This document shows positions 9,418 through 17,767 of a stretch of 64,000 nt of DNA, one piece after another (positions within the stretch are counted from its first letter, which is position 1; every line of letters starts with the position of its first letter). Source of the DNA: Deltaproteobacteria bacterium (GTDB taxonomy: Bacteria; Myxococcota_A; UBA9160; UBA4427); the NCBI GenBank assembly GCA_029261835.1, contig JAJDAO010000003.1:248001-312000 (forward strand), written 5' to 3'. Both the position numbers and the translations under genes were made by a program. The notes under the pieces were generated by a model. The model ran no database searches. It was not told where the DNA came from and was given only the letters and a program-made list of their open reading frames with translations.

Positions 9418-10505
9418 GGTCTCATCTCCAGGGAATCCCGCGCCTCTTCGTGCGCGAGAGAAGGCGTGAACACCGCATCATCGGCATCACGCTCGAAAGC
9501 ATCGTTGTTGATCCATGTCGACCATCCGAGGCGGCAGGGATTGGGCTCGCCCGCCGCTCCGTCTTCGCCCAAACGGAAGCGAGGAACGGCATCCCTGTGC
9601 AGCACGAGAGTGAAGTCGAAATCGAACTCGGGACCGCTGGCGAGACGCACGACGCTGGCCAGCAGGTCGAAGGCTTGGCCACCCGGCAGCAGATGACGGT
9701 ACGTAGCGAAATCCATTGGTCCGAGTCGTATGCGAAAGCGCGACTGGGCCAAGCAGACTTCATTGCCGAGGTTGATGTCGTCACCCAGTCTGGAGTTCGT
9801 TTGTCCGAGCCGCGTGCGATCCTCCCTGTCGATTTCATACCAGCTGGGAAGAAACTGCTCGACGCGTGCCGGAATACCGCAGAGACTCTGCACCAGGCCG
9901 CAGAGAGCGCTGGCTGATGCCGGGCGCATGGCGAGCAGTCCGCTTCGAGCGAGTAGATCGCGTCCGTCGAAGGGCAGGCGTTTGAGGGCCGTTTCACTCT
10001 CGGCGCCGATCAGGGCGAGAAGGGCGGCCTCGAAGGCGCTCGCTTCACCGAGGTCACAGAGCACGTCAGGGCGCGAACGTTCCCATGCGCGATAGAAGAG
10101 TGAGACGAGCCGGTGGTTGAAGAGGTCGAGAAAGGCCCGCATCGCGCCGTTCTTCTGGCGCTCCTGCCGTCGCAACTCCTCGACGTAGGGGACGGGCAGC
10201 GAGCCGAAGCTGGCGGGTGTCGCGATGCCGAGGAAGTTCACGACCATCTCGTCCGGGGACTCATCCTCGCTTGACTCGAGGCTCCGGATGTCACCGGTGG
10301 GAAAGGCGTAGGAGAAGTCGGAGCGAAAACGCACGACCTCGCGGCCGGGGTCGCTATCGCGGCCGACGCTGGCCCGATCGGGGTGCAGCTTCCTCAGAAG
10401 CCTCACGGCCTGGAAGAACTCGAAGCGTGAGATCTTGTCGTAGAGATGCTTCCCGAGAGCAGCCCCTCTCAGAGAAGTGTCATCTCGCCCGCTCTTGGCG
10501 CCCAT
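9414..10505 (-). CDS. tssG: T6SS baseplate subunit TssG
   Basis: A 363-residue protein with the TssG-type N-terminus ('LYDKISRFEFFQAVRLLRKL') and conserved 'NFLGIATPASFGSLPVPYVE' followed by 'FLDLFNHRLVSLFYRAWE'. TssG bridges TssF dimers in the wedge of the baseplate at the inner membrane. The length is normal for the family. It overlaps the end of tssF by 37 bp and the start of clpV by 4 bp, the usual tight packing of tssE-F-G-clpV. Nothing anomalous was seen. Confidence 0.94.
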   Translation of the reverse strand: MGAKSGRDDTSLRGAALGKHLYDKISRFEFFQAVRLLRKLHPDRASVGRDSDPGREVVRFRSDFSYAFPTGDIRSLESSEDESPDEMVVNFLGIATPASFGSLPVPYVEELRRQERQKNGAMRAFLDLFNHRLVSLFYRAWERSRPDVLCDLGEASAFEAALLALIGAESETALKRLPFDGRDLLARSGLLAMRPASASALCGLVQSLCGIPARVEQFLPSWYEIDREDRTRLGQTNSRLGDDINLGNEVCLAQSRFRIRLGPMDFATYRHLLPGGQAFDLLASVVRLASGPEFDFDFTLVLHRDAVPRFRLGEDGAAGEPNPCRLGWSTWINNDAFERDADDAVFTPSLAHEEARDSLEMRP

Positions 10506-12322
10506 CGCTTCAAGACTCCCGGATGCCGACGTACCTTGGCAACCGTCTGTGTGAAGGAGTTGACCGAGGTATAGAGGCCCAGGAAACTTTCCAGGACCGA
10601 GGCAAAGAGGAAGACCCCCGAGCCGGTGTAGTGGCTCGGATCGAATTCGAGCTCGGTCTCGAGACCGCGCGCGAAGCCCGCCGAGACGCCCTTGCCGACG
10701 CGTCGTACGACCCGGCGAGACTCGATTCCCACCAACCCCGCAATGCGTTGCCGCGTCACGGGAGAGTCGGCAAAGTCGTATAGACGCAGCAACTCCCGCA
10801 GCGTTTCGAGCGCGCGTCCGTTCTCTCCATCGCGGCCTGCCCGGCCCGCATCGAGAATCGAGAGGTAGTTGAGCGACAGGTGAGAGATCAGGCGCCAGCG
10901 ATTGGCGCCCGCCATCGGCGCGGCGATCGGCTCGCTTGGCTTGCGCAGGGCGACGATCTTCTCGATGCCTGGTCTTCCCTCGAGTCGGAAATCGCCCTCA
11001 CTACTACCGAACGGTAGACGCGCAGGAAGAGCACGGTTGGTGCAGAGTATGTCGACGTGGAGAATGTCTGCCGGTGCGGGAAGGGACGTGAAGTCGGGAT
11101 CCACCAGGCTGATGAAGACTTCACTTCCCGAGTCGCCCTTTCGCAGCGATGGCCGGCGCTGCGCATGCCAGAAGGTTCCCGTTCGCTTTGCTCCGGCAGC
11201 GTGTTGGACGCCGTAGAAGGGCTGATAGCTGATCGTTTCACCCGTGCCAGGCGTGACGCTCGCCACCCGTGCAATCGAGTGGACCTCGTAGGTATCGGGT
11301 GAGCGCGCATCGGGACAGACGGGATACTCGACCGAGGTTCGGGTCAGCCGGATCGGGTCCGCACTGCGGCTGAAGAGGTTGATCGCGGGCGTGCACCCCA
11401 GCCTGAGGTTCTGCGGCTCGACGCGGACGTCGAGCTGGGCGGGGGACTGCGTCAACAGAACCAGAATCTCGAGCTCATTGCGCTCACATCGCTGGCTTGC
11501 CTGCAGCAGCCCCCCGAGATCCACGAAGAGGAACTTGTCGGGGAATGTGAAGTATTCCTGCAGCAGTCGGTATCCAAGGAAGGATTCCGGCGTGTACTCG
11601 AGCAGTCCCTCATCGCGCGAGAAGCCCACAGGCTGAATCTTCTCGGGCGGCACGAAGAACGATTCGGCCTGCTGCTCGCAGGCGCGCACGATCATGCCCT
11701 GGGGATCGCGCAGGAAGAGCTCGTAGAGCGAGTGGATGTCTCCGCTGGTTGCGTCGAGAAAGAAACGGAGCTCGTCGACGGCCAGCTCCGAGAACGGGAC
11801 ACCTCCGATGGTTCGTAGCCGGATGCGGAGGGCCGACCGGGCTCGCTCTGGCGCCAGCTTGCGGAGCGCCGTCGTGCTGACGAGTTCGACATCCGCTACC
11901 TCGATCGGGAAGAGGCGCAGTGGGTAGGCGGTGCGGAAGATGCACCGCACGCCTCCAACCGGACGCGAGTGCAGCAGCGAGTTGGCCTCGACCGAGAAGC
12001 CGCCCTGTACCGAGCCGGCATCGGGGTCGACTGTGAGCTGCGCGATGGTCATCGAGGGAATCGGTCGCAGGAAGTGGGGGTATAGGATTCCCATCAGCGC
12101 GTCGGTGATCTCGGAGAAGTCGTCGTCGAGGCGGAGCTGGACGCGGGCAGTCAGCATCGCAAAAGCTTCGATCAGTCGCTCGACGTGGGGATCCTCGCAC
12201 TTGGTCGGCTCGAGCTGGAGCCGACCCGCCACCTCCGGGTACTTTCCGGCAAAATCCGACGCCATCTTGCGGATGAACCGCAGCTCGCGTTCGTAGTGGA
12301 GCAGGAGTTCGTCGCGCCTCAT
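10469..12322 (-). CDS. tssF: T6SS baseplate subunit TssF
   Basis: A 617-residue protein beginning 'MRRDELLLHYERELRFIRKM' and continuing 'EFAGKYPEVAGRL'-like sequence and 'HVERLIEAFAMLTARVQLRL', the standard TssF (VasA/ImpG) opening. TssF forms the baseplate wedge with TssG, TssE and TssK. Full family length, no breaks. The start overlaps the tssE stop by 4 nt, so translation is probably coupled. Confidence 0.95.
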   Translation of the reverse strand: MRRDELLLHYERELRFIRKMASDFAGKYPEVAGRLQLEPTKCEDPHVERLIEAFAMLTARVQLRLDDDFSEITDALMGILYPHFLRPIPSMTIAQLTVDPDAGSVQGGFSVEANSLLHSRPVGGVRCIFRTAYPLRLFPIEVADVELVSTTALRKLAPERARSALRIRLRTIGGVPFSELAVDELRFFLDATSGDIHSLYELFLRDPQGMIVRACEQQAESFFVPPEKIQPVGFSRDEGLLEYTPESFLGYRLLQEYFTFPDKFLFVDLGGLLQASQRCERNELEILVLLTQSPAQLDVRVEPQNLRLGCTPAINLFSRSADPIRLTRTSVEYPVCPDARSPDTYEVHSIARVASVTPGTGETISYQPFYGVQHAAGAKRTGTFWHAQRRPSLRKGDSGSEVFISLVDPDFTSLPAPADILHVDILCTNRALPARLPFGSSEGDFRLEGRPGIEKIVALRKPSEPIAAPMAGANRWRLISHLSLNYLSILDAGRAGRDGENGRALETLRELLRLYDFADSPVTRQRIAGLVGIESRRVVRRVGKGVSAGFARGLETELEFDPSHYTGSGVFLFASVLESFLGLYTSVNSFTQTVAKVRRHPGVLKRWAPRAGEMTLL

Positions 12323-12819
12323 TCGAAACTCTCGATGCGGATGCCCCCGCCGTCGAAGTCGGCTGCGGAGTCGAAGGCCACGTGCTCTGTTATCGGATCG
12401 ACGTGCAGGATCGCCTCGATACGGAGCTTGAGACTGAAGTCCGAGACGTCTTCAGTCGGGAGAATCTCACAGCGTACCGAGCGGGACAGAAGTCGTGGCT
12501 CGAACGTGCGAATCGCGTTCTCCACCAGCTTGGCGATCTTCTTGCAATCCTGCGGATTCGCCCAGGAGAACACCGAGAGATCGGGGATGCCGTAGGTGAC
12601 GATCGAGTGTCGTGCTTCGTCCAGTCCGTCGAGGTCCTTGGCTTCGGGTGGAAGCCACATCCGGGTGTTGAGAAGCCACTCCAGATCCCGCGCTACCTCC
12701 GCCTTCAGCTCGCGGATGCCGATTCCCTCGAAGAAATCGCCTTCCGCCCGGTCAGGCGTCTTCGCCAGGCGGTCGATCAGCGACGGGCGGAGGATCTTTC
12801 CGGAATCCGCACGGGCCAT
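12319..12819 (-). CDS. tssE: T6SS baseplate subunit TssE (gp25-like)
   Basis: A 166-residue gp25/GPW-like lysozyme-fold protein (non-enzymatic) that initiates sheath polymerisation on the baseplate. It has the TssE N-terminus ('LRPSLIDRLA') and the core 'VARDLEWLLNTRMWLP', 'SIVTYGIPDLSVFSW' and the conserved 'IRTFEPRL' motif. It lies 6 bp downstream of tagJ and overlaps tssF by 4 nt. Confidence 0.95.
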   Translation of the reverse strand: MARADSGKILRPSLIDRLAKTPDRAEGDFFEGIGIRELKAEVARDLEWLLNTRMWLPPEAKDLDGLDEARHSIVTYGIPDLSVFSWANPQDCKKIAKLVENAIRTFEPRLLSRSVRCEILPTEDVSDFSLKLRIEAILHVDPITEHVAFDSAADFDGGGIRIESFE

Positions 12820-12825
12820 CTCGTG

Positions 12826-13629
12826 TCAGCTCGCTCGATCGAACTCGAGGGTGCGGAAATCGAGCAGCGACTCCTCGAAGCGTTCGTCTCCACGAGCCAC
12901 GAGAAAGAGGTGCTGCCCGACGCCCGTGTAGAGGTCGCCTCGTGAGATCCAATCGGTCATGCGCCCGAGGCGCAGTGCATCGTGGTCCTGGGCATACGAA
13001 GCGGCATAGAGCACGGGGAGGTGCACATCGGCGACTTCGCCGTGAGCGTCGCTCAGCTTTGCCTGACGCCACAGCGTATCAAGGGCGGTGGTGGGCTCAG
13101 CGAACTGCAGACTGCACACCTCATCGATCGGCATCCAGATGTAGCGTCCGCCCGCGAAGATCTCGATGATGCTGCCGAGCAGATCGTCATAGTCGCGGAA
13201 GGCCGAGAAGGGCTCATCGTTGAGCTTGCCTGTGAGTGCCGGAGTCGCCTCCACGGCCTCGTCGAGCTGCTTCTCCGCAGCTTCGGCGTCTCCTTCACGC
13301 AGCATCTCGAGCGCCGCCACACGCAGCTCCGCATAGGCTGGCGCGTCCGGGGGCAGCACGGGCTTGGCTTTCGCCTCGAAGACCTTGCGCCGTTCCCATT
13401 CCGCCGCGAGCAGCGAGTGGTAGACGCCCGAGCCCGCCTGGATTCTCTCGTCCTGGCCGGCCAGCGCGCTGAGCTGCTTGTCCGCGCGTTCGAACTCTCC
13501 GGCGAAGCAGAGCAGCACGAAGAGCATGTAGCGAGCGTCCTGGTCGGTCGGCTGCTTCTTGACGCAGGATGTCTGCTGCTGGATTGCTTCGGTCAGGTGG
13601 CCCGCCTTGAAGAGTTCGTCAGCCGTCAT
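12826..13629 (-). CDS. tagJ: T6SS accessory protein TagJ (ImpE family)
   Basis: A 267-residue ImpE/TagJ-type protein. In systems that have it, TagJ binds TssB and may help ClpV handle sheath (family knowledge). The N-terminus 'ADELFKAGHLTEAIQQQTSC' and 'PTDQDARYMLFVLLCFAGEF' form a TPR-like region. The C-terminal half carries 'GGRYIWMPIDEVCSLQF' and 'HDALRLGRMTDW', typical of ImpE. The frame stays open far upstream (to 14130, across the hcp gene), but the ATG at 13629 is chosen because an AGGAGGT ribosome binding site precedes it and the protein start matches the family. Confidence 0.93.
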   Translation of the reverse strand: MTADELFKAGHLTEAIQQQTSCVKKQPTDQDARYMLFVLLCFAGEFERADKQLSALAGQDERIQAGSGVYHSLLAAEWERRKVFEAKAKPVLPPDAPAYAELRVAALEMLREGDAEAAEKQLDEAVEATPALTGKLNDEPFSAFRDYDDLLGSIIEIFAGGRYIWMPIDEVCSLQFAEPTTALDTLWRQAKLSDAHGEVADVHLPVLYAASYAQDHDALRLGRMTDWISRGDLYTGVGQHLFLVARGDERFEESLLDFRTLEFDRAS

Positions 13630-13697
13630 CTGACCTCCTGTCCTGCCGGGCTTCTCGTGCCGGGAAGGTTTCGCGTTGTCAACGGGCAGCCAGGCGT

Positions 13698-13731
13698 GTG
13701 GGCCAGAAGGGCGGCTCCCCCCCTGGCCCAC
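13698..13731 (-). terminator. Stem-loop downstream of hcp (distal)
   Basis: A 9-bp perfect stem (GTGGGCCAG / CTGGCCCAC) with a 16-nt loop lies between hcp and tagJ. There is no clear U-tract. Together with the hairpin at 13770-13790 it could reduce read-through or protect the hcp transcript 3' end, which would fit the usual excess of Hcp over downstream subunits (inference). Confidence 0.4.
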
Positions 13732-13769
13732 CGGCCTCGATCGAGCACACAACCGTCGGCCTGCAAGAA

Positions 13770-13790
13770 CCGGATCGATCCACGATCCGG
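13770..13790 (-). terminator. Stem-loop downstream of hcp (proximal)
   Basis: An 8-bp perfect stem (CCGGATCG / CGATCCGG) with a 5-nt loop, 33 bp past the hcp stop. No U-tract follows, so an attenuator or mRNA-stabilising hairpin is as likely as a true terminator. Confidence 0.4.
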
Positions 13791-13823
13791 AGGCGCAGAC
13801 CAGCCGAGCCCGGGCTCGGGGTC

Positions 13824-14288
13824 CTACTTCTTCTTCAACGAGCCCTTGTTGGTGACCTGGTCCCAATGCTGCTCCGCATCGGCCTTGTACTGCCAGGCGA
13901 TCTTCGAGAACGAGAGGACCAGGCTCTCGGTCGGGACGCCACCGGTGCCGCCGCCGATGCTCACCGACGAGATCGCGGAGTTGGTCAGCGTCATCTTGAA
14001 GAGTAGCTCCTCCTCCTCGCAGCACTCGATCACGGCCTTGTCGAAGACCTTGCCGGACGCGCAGTAGGCATAGAGCTGGGTCGAGGTCTTGTCGATCACC
14101 TTGTTCATGCTCACATCCGAGTGCATGCATGCCTCGCCGCCGGGGTTGCCCTTGGCCTTCTCTGTGGAGTTCACCGAGTTCGAGATGCCGTAGCCGAACG
14201 ACTCGACTTCGATCCAGTTCTTGTGATCTTTGTCGTCCAGCGACGGGCCCTTGATGTCTCCCAGTTTCAGGAACATTCGAGTCGCCAT
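13824..14288 (-). CDS. hcp: T6SS tube protein Hcp (TssD)
   Basis: A 154-residue Hcp family protein; hexamers stack to form the inner tube expelled by the sheath and can carry effectors. It reads 'MFLKLGDIKGPSLDDKDHKN', 'WIEVESFGYGISN', then the core strands with 'LYAYCASGKVFDKAVIECCE' and ends in a short lysine tail. Cysteines at the CC pair and elsewhere are more numerous than usual. It sits between tssC and tagJ with gaps of 123 and 194 bp, unlike the overlapping neighbours, leaving room for separate regulation; hairpin-forming sequence occurs on both sides. Confidence 0.95.
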   Translation of the reverse strand: MATRMFLKLGDIKGPSLDDKDHKNWIEVESFGYGISNSVNSTEKAKGNPGGEACMHSDVSMNKVIDKTSTQLYAYCASGKVFDKAVIECCEEEELLFKMTLTNSAISSVSIGGGTGGVPTESLVLSFSKIAWQYKADAEQHWDQVTNKGSLKKK

Positions 14289-14411
14289 TTTCCTACGCTC
14301 CTTTCGAGTGATCTTGTTGTTAGAAGGTCAACACCTTCGACCTGCGGATCGGATGTCGTGGGCAACCGTTGCCCCCGAATGCGTGCGAGGAGTCGTCGCT
14401 CTGGATGACCA

Positions 14412-15899
14412 TCATCCAGCCGGGTCGGGCAGGCTTGCCACCAGCCTCAGGGAGACACCCAGCTCGTCGAGCTGGAAGTGCGGCTTGAGGTAGGCGACGG
14501 CCTGATACGAGCCGGGATTGGCCTTGTCTTCGACCACATCGACTCTCGCTTCCTTGAGCGGCCTCTTTGCTTTGGCTTCTTGGGTCGCGTCGTCCAGGTC
14601 CAGGGTGTAGTTGGCAATCCAGGTATTGAGGAGTGTTTCGCACTCGGAACGGGACATGAAGGAACCGACCTTGTCCCTGCAGATCGCCTTCAGGTAGTGG
14701 GCGATCCGGCTGGATGCCAGGAGGTAGGGAATCTGGCTCGATAGTTTGGCATTCGCCGTTGCTTCCTTCTTGTCGTACTTCTTGGGGCGCTGCGCGGAGC
14801 TCGCACCGAAGAACGCGGCGTAATCCGTGTTCTTGCAGTTGAGCAGGCCGATGAAGCCGAGATCCGAGAGCTCCTTTTCGCGCGTGTCGGGAATTTGGAC
14901 CTCGGTCGGGCACTTGGCGGCAACATCGCCGTCGGCTGTCTTGAATGTGTGGATCGGCAGATCTTCGACCAAGCCGCCACCTTCGGGTCCTCGGATGGCC
15001 ACGCACCAGTGATGCTTGGCGAAGGCGGCCGTCAGGCGGTTGGCGTAATCGAAGGCGGCATTGCCCCAGAGGTAGTCGTCATGGCCGTCGGTGTTCTCGA
15101 CGAAGTTGAAGGCCTCGACGGGGTTGTCTTCCGGCGAGTAGGGCAGACGACGCAGCGTGTGGGGCAGCACCAGTGCGGTAAAGCGCGAGTCGTCGGAGTC
15201 GCGGAAGGAGAGCCACTTGGTGTTCTCCGGGTTGTTCTTGTCGAATATCTTGGCGAGGTCTCGTGGATCAGGCATCTGGGTGAACGAATCCATCGCGAAC
15301 ATCTGTGGTGCGGCCGCCGAGACGAAAGGCGCGTGTGCCGCCGCCGCCACCTGCGAGATCTCCGACAGAAGCTGGATGTCCTGGGGTCCCTTGCCGAACT
15401 CGAAGTCGCCGACCAGTGCGCCGTAGGGATCACCGCCGTAGAGCCCGAACTCGTACTCGTAACACTTCTTCCACAGGCTGCTCTCGGTGAACTCCGCGGC
15501 GGCCTGGAAGTCCTTGAGGAGGTCCTTCTTGCTCACGTTGAGCACGCGGATCTTCAGGTTCTCCCCGGTCTCACTCCCCATCACGAGCTTGTTGAGGCTG
15601 CGCCATGAGCCCTCGAGCTTCTGGAAGTCCGCGTGGTGCAGGATCTCGTTCACCTGCCTGGAGAGCATCTCGTCAATGGCGGCGATGCGCGCATTGACGG
15701 TCCGAGTGAAGCCGGGTTGCACGACCATCGACGGATCGAGCAGCTCGGACACGAACGTCTTGACCAGCTCTTCGGCTCGGTCCTTGGCCTTGTCACCTCG
15801 GGGCTTGATGCCGGTGTCGATCATCTGGCTCAGGACATCAGCGGAGTCGAGTTCTTCGAGCTCCTTCACCGCGACGGGCTTGACCTTTGCTTTGGCCAT
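14412..15899 (-). CDS. tssC: T6SS sheath large subunit TssC (VipB)
   Basis: A 495-residue VipB/EvpB-family protein that, with TssB, polymerises into the contractile sheath. It contains 'IDEMLSRQVNEILHHADFQK' and 'LEGSWRSLNKLVMGSETGEN', the 'YGGDPYGALVGDFEF' signature, 'GHDDYLWGNAAFDYANRLTA' and the C-terminal 'HFQLDELGVSLRLVASLP'. Full length. It starts only 2 bp after the tssB stop, as is typical. The divergently transcribed 17768-19195 gene encodes a second protein with clear similarity to it. Confidence 0.97.
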   Translation of the reverse strand: MAKAKVKPVAVKELEELDSADVLSQMIDTGIKPRGDKAKDRAEELVKTFVSELLDPSMVVQPGFTRTVNARIAAIDEMLSRQVNEILHHADFQKLEGSWRSLNKLVMGSETGENLKIRVLNVSKKDLLKDFQAAAEFTESSLWKKCYEYEFGLYGGDPYGALVGDFEFGKGPQDIQLLSEISQVAAAAHAPFVSAAAPQMFAMDSFTQMPDPRDLAKIFDKNNPENTKWLSFRDSDDSRFTALVLPHTLRRLPYSPEDNPVEAFNFVENTDGHDDYLWGNAAFDYANRLTAAFAKHHWCVAIRGPEGGGLVEDLPIHTFKTADGDVAAKCPTEVQIPDTREKELSDLGFIGLLNCKNTDYAAFFGASSAQRPKKYDKKEATANAKLSSQIPYLLASSRIAHYLKAICRDKVGSFMSRSECETLLNTWIANYTLDLDDATQEAKAKRPLKEARVDVVEDKANPGSYQAVAYLKPHFQLDELGVSLRLVASLPDPAG

Positions 15900-15901
15900 G
15901 T

Positions 15902-16432
15902 CTACTCACCTCCCTCGTCGCTGGTGGTTGCTTCGGGCGTATCGGCTCCCGTGGCATCCTTGAGCTTGTCTCTAATCGCTTCGTTGTCGATCACGGCGTT
16001 CAGCATTTCCTCGAGGCGATCGTTGCCCTCGGCACGGCTCTGAAGGTCCTTGAGCTTGCCGCGCACCTCCAGGAGCTTTCGCAGTGGCTCAACCTGGTTG
16101 ACGATGGCCTCGGGCTCGAAGTCCGAGAGCTTCTCGAAGTTCATCTCCACGGAGAGCTCGCCCTCGCCCGTGAGCGTGTTGTCGACACGCATCTGCAGGC
16201 GCGGCGTCATGCTCTTGAGCACGTCGTCGAAGTTGTCGCGGTCGATCTCGACGAACTTTCTGTCCTTGAACTTTCCGAGGGGCTTGGCGGGATCGCCTGA
16301 CAGGTCCGAGAGTACGCCGCAGACAAACGGCAGCTCCTTCATCACCATGGCCCCACCCAGCTCGACCTCGTAGGTGATGTTGACACGCGGCGGGCGTATC
16401 CTTTTCTTCTTTTCGAAAACACTCTCAGCCAT
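15902..16432 (-). CDS. tssB: T6SS sheath small subunit TssB (VipA)
   Basis: A 176-residue VipA family sheath subunit. It shows 'RPPRVNITYEVELGGAMVMK' and 'ELPFVCGVLSDLSGDPA', then 'FVEIDRDNFDDVLKSMTPRL' and 'LSDFEPEAIVNQVEPLRKLL', with a helical C-terminus that should carry the ClpV-binding helix. Normal length. An 81-bp gap separates it from tssA upstream. Confidence 0.97.
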   Translation of the reverse strand: MAESVFEKKKRIRPPRVNITYEVELGGAMVMKELPFVCGVLSDLSGDPAKPLGKFKDRKFVEIDRDNFDDVLKSMTPRLQMRVDNTLTGEGELSVEMNFEKLSDFEPEAIVNQVEPLRKLLEVRGKLKDLQSRAEGNDRLEEMLNAVIDNEAIRDKLKDATGADTPEATTSDEGGE

Positions 16433-16513
16433 TTTCTCTCCTCGTCGCCACGCTCAAGATTGAGTGGCGTTACGTTCCAGAAAAGTTTCCCTGGATGCCG
16501 TACTCCGGCGGAT

Positions 16514-17623
16514 TCAATACTCGTCCTCGTCGTCTTCGCCGCCAGGACCGTCGCGACCGTCGAGTCCGAGGGTCTCCCAGATGTGGCCGATCACATCGTC
16601 ACTGCGCACGACGTCCTTCAAGAGCTGATCCAAGGGCATGCTGCCCCACTTGACCGCCCGCGCGACGAGGTATGAGATCGGGCTGTGGGGTTCCGAATGC
16701 CGGAAGTAATCGCCGACCTGCTGCAGTTGTCGCAGCGCCTCTTGTCGGCTGTCGATCGGTCCTCGCGGTTGGCCCGCTCCCGCGCCACCGCCGGTCTGGC
16801 CGCCGGCGCCGACCTGAGGATCGAACTCGCCCGCTGACTCGTCGGTACCGACCTGCTGCGCCAGGTACTCGCGAATCTCGTCCAGCAGGTTGATCAGGTT
16901 GTAGAAATCGGGCGGCTCTTCATCCTCGGCCTCGAATCGTTCGCGGCACAGCTCACCGAGCGCGCGCAGCGTATCGCTGCTGTGCTGCAGCGCGGTGATG
17001 TCGCTGCGGATCGCATCCGCGTCCGTGGCGCGCAGCGTGGCTTGCCACTGACCGCTGCTGACCACGCCGGCGTCGACCAGCTCCTGGTGTCGCTCCGGGC
17101 TCACCGTGGCGTCGTCGAGCAGCGCGCTGTTCTCGTGGTCGAGCCAGCTGTACTCGATTCCGCCCTGCGCACGCACGATTGGGCCGCGCTTGACCGCCTG
17201 GATGAAGCCCTTTGCCGAGTCCATCCAGTTCAGCCAGCGGGCGCGCAGCGCGAGCGCGATCTCGCCGTCGTCCGGGTCGACACCCGGGTGGAGAGTGTCC
17301 CAATAGGTCTCGACGCTGCGGTGAAGCAGCTCCACCCCCTGCTCGAGGCCGGGAATGCCCTCTGTTCGCACCCAGGCCTCGGCAAGCGCGGCGATCAGCT
17401 CGAGATCCTTCGCCTTTTCCTGCAGCGCCGACACGCACAAACCCACCACGCCGGGCCAGTTGGCCTCCCTGGCCTCGTCCTCTGTCTCGGCCAGCGCCGC
17501 GTCGACAGAGGTGCTGAGTTCCTTGAGTGTCTGGAACGTCAGATCGCCGGGATCGAGCCGCAGGTCGGGACCGGCGGGCTGATCGTCACTGATGGGGTCT
17601 AGCAGGGACTCGATGTCGGACAT
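16514..17623 (-). CDS. tssA: T6SS cap/baseplate protein TssA (ImpA)
   Basis: A 369-residue TssA with the ImpA N-terminal domain: 'MSDIESLLDPISDDQPAGPD' then 'WPGVVGLCVSALQEKAKDLE' and 'GIPGLEQGVELLHRSVETYW' with 'LHPGVDPDD'. The C-terminal part has a Gly/Gln-rich linker and the 'DSRQEALRQLQQVGDYFRHS' 'EPHSPISYLVARAVKWG' motif. TssA helps baseplate assembly and sheath extension. The frame extends upstream to 17719, but the ATG at 17623 is where the family begins. It is the first gene of the minus-strand run; its promoter should lie in the 144-bp divergent region holding a 16-bp palindrome. Confidence 0.94.
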   Translation of the reverse strand: MSDIESLLDPISDDQPAGPDLRLDPGDLTFQTLKELSTSVDAALAETEDEAREANWPGVVGLCVSALQEKAKDLELIAALAEAWVRTEGIPGLEQGVELLHRSVETYWDTLHPGVDPDDGEIALALRARWLNWMDSAKGFIQAVKRGPIVRAQGGIEYSWLDHENSALLDDATVSPERHQELVDAGVVSSGQWQATLRATDADAIRSDITALQHSSDTLRALGELCRERFEAEDEEPPDFYNLINLLDEIREYLAQQVGTDESAGEFDPQVGAGGQTGGGAGAGQPRGPIDSRQEALRQLQQVGDYFRHSEPHSPISYLVARAVKWGSMPLDQLLKDVVRSDDVIGHIWETLGLDGRDGPGGEDDEDEY

Positions 17624-17704
17624 AACGCCTATAGTAGGTGCGGACTGTCTGGATAGCACGGAATTCACCAACGCCAGCAGCCTACAGCGGCTGCCGTTGG
17701 CAAC

Positions 17705-17720
17705 TGTGAAGGCCTTCACA
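17705..17720. promoter_or_regulatory. 16-bp perfect palindrome, candidate operator
   Basis: TGTGAAGGCCTTCACA is a perfect 16-bp palindrome lying between divergent tssA (start 17623) and the TssB-TssC-like gene (start 17768). The position, 47 bp before one start and 81 bp before the other, suits a dimeric regulator controlling both. No regulator gene is adjacent, so the binding protein is unknown. I did not find convincing sigma-54 or sigma-70 boxes by eye. Confidence 0.45.
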
Positions 17721-17767
17721 CTGCAAGAGAATTCCTTCCCTCGACCGCCGGGCTGGGAGACGGCCGC

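Noticed and set aside
13630..14130. Long N-terminal extension of the TagJ frame across hcp
   Set aside because: Composition is the shadow of hcp on the same strand in another frame; the family start with AGGAGGT is at 13629.
3967..17623. Contractile phage tail or prophage
   Set aside because: ClpV, TssF/G, TagJ, TssA and Hcp identify a T6SS; no integrase, capsid, portal or terminase genes are present.
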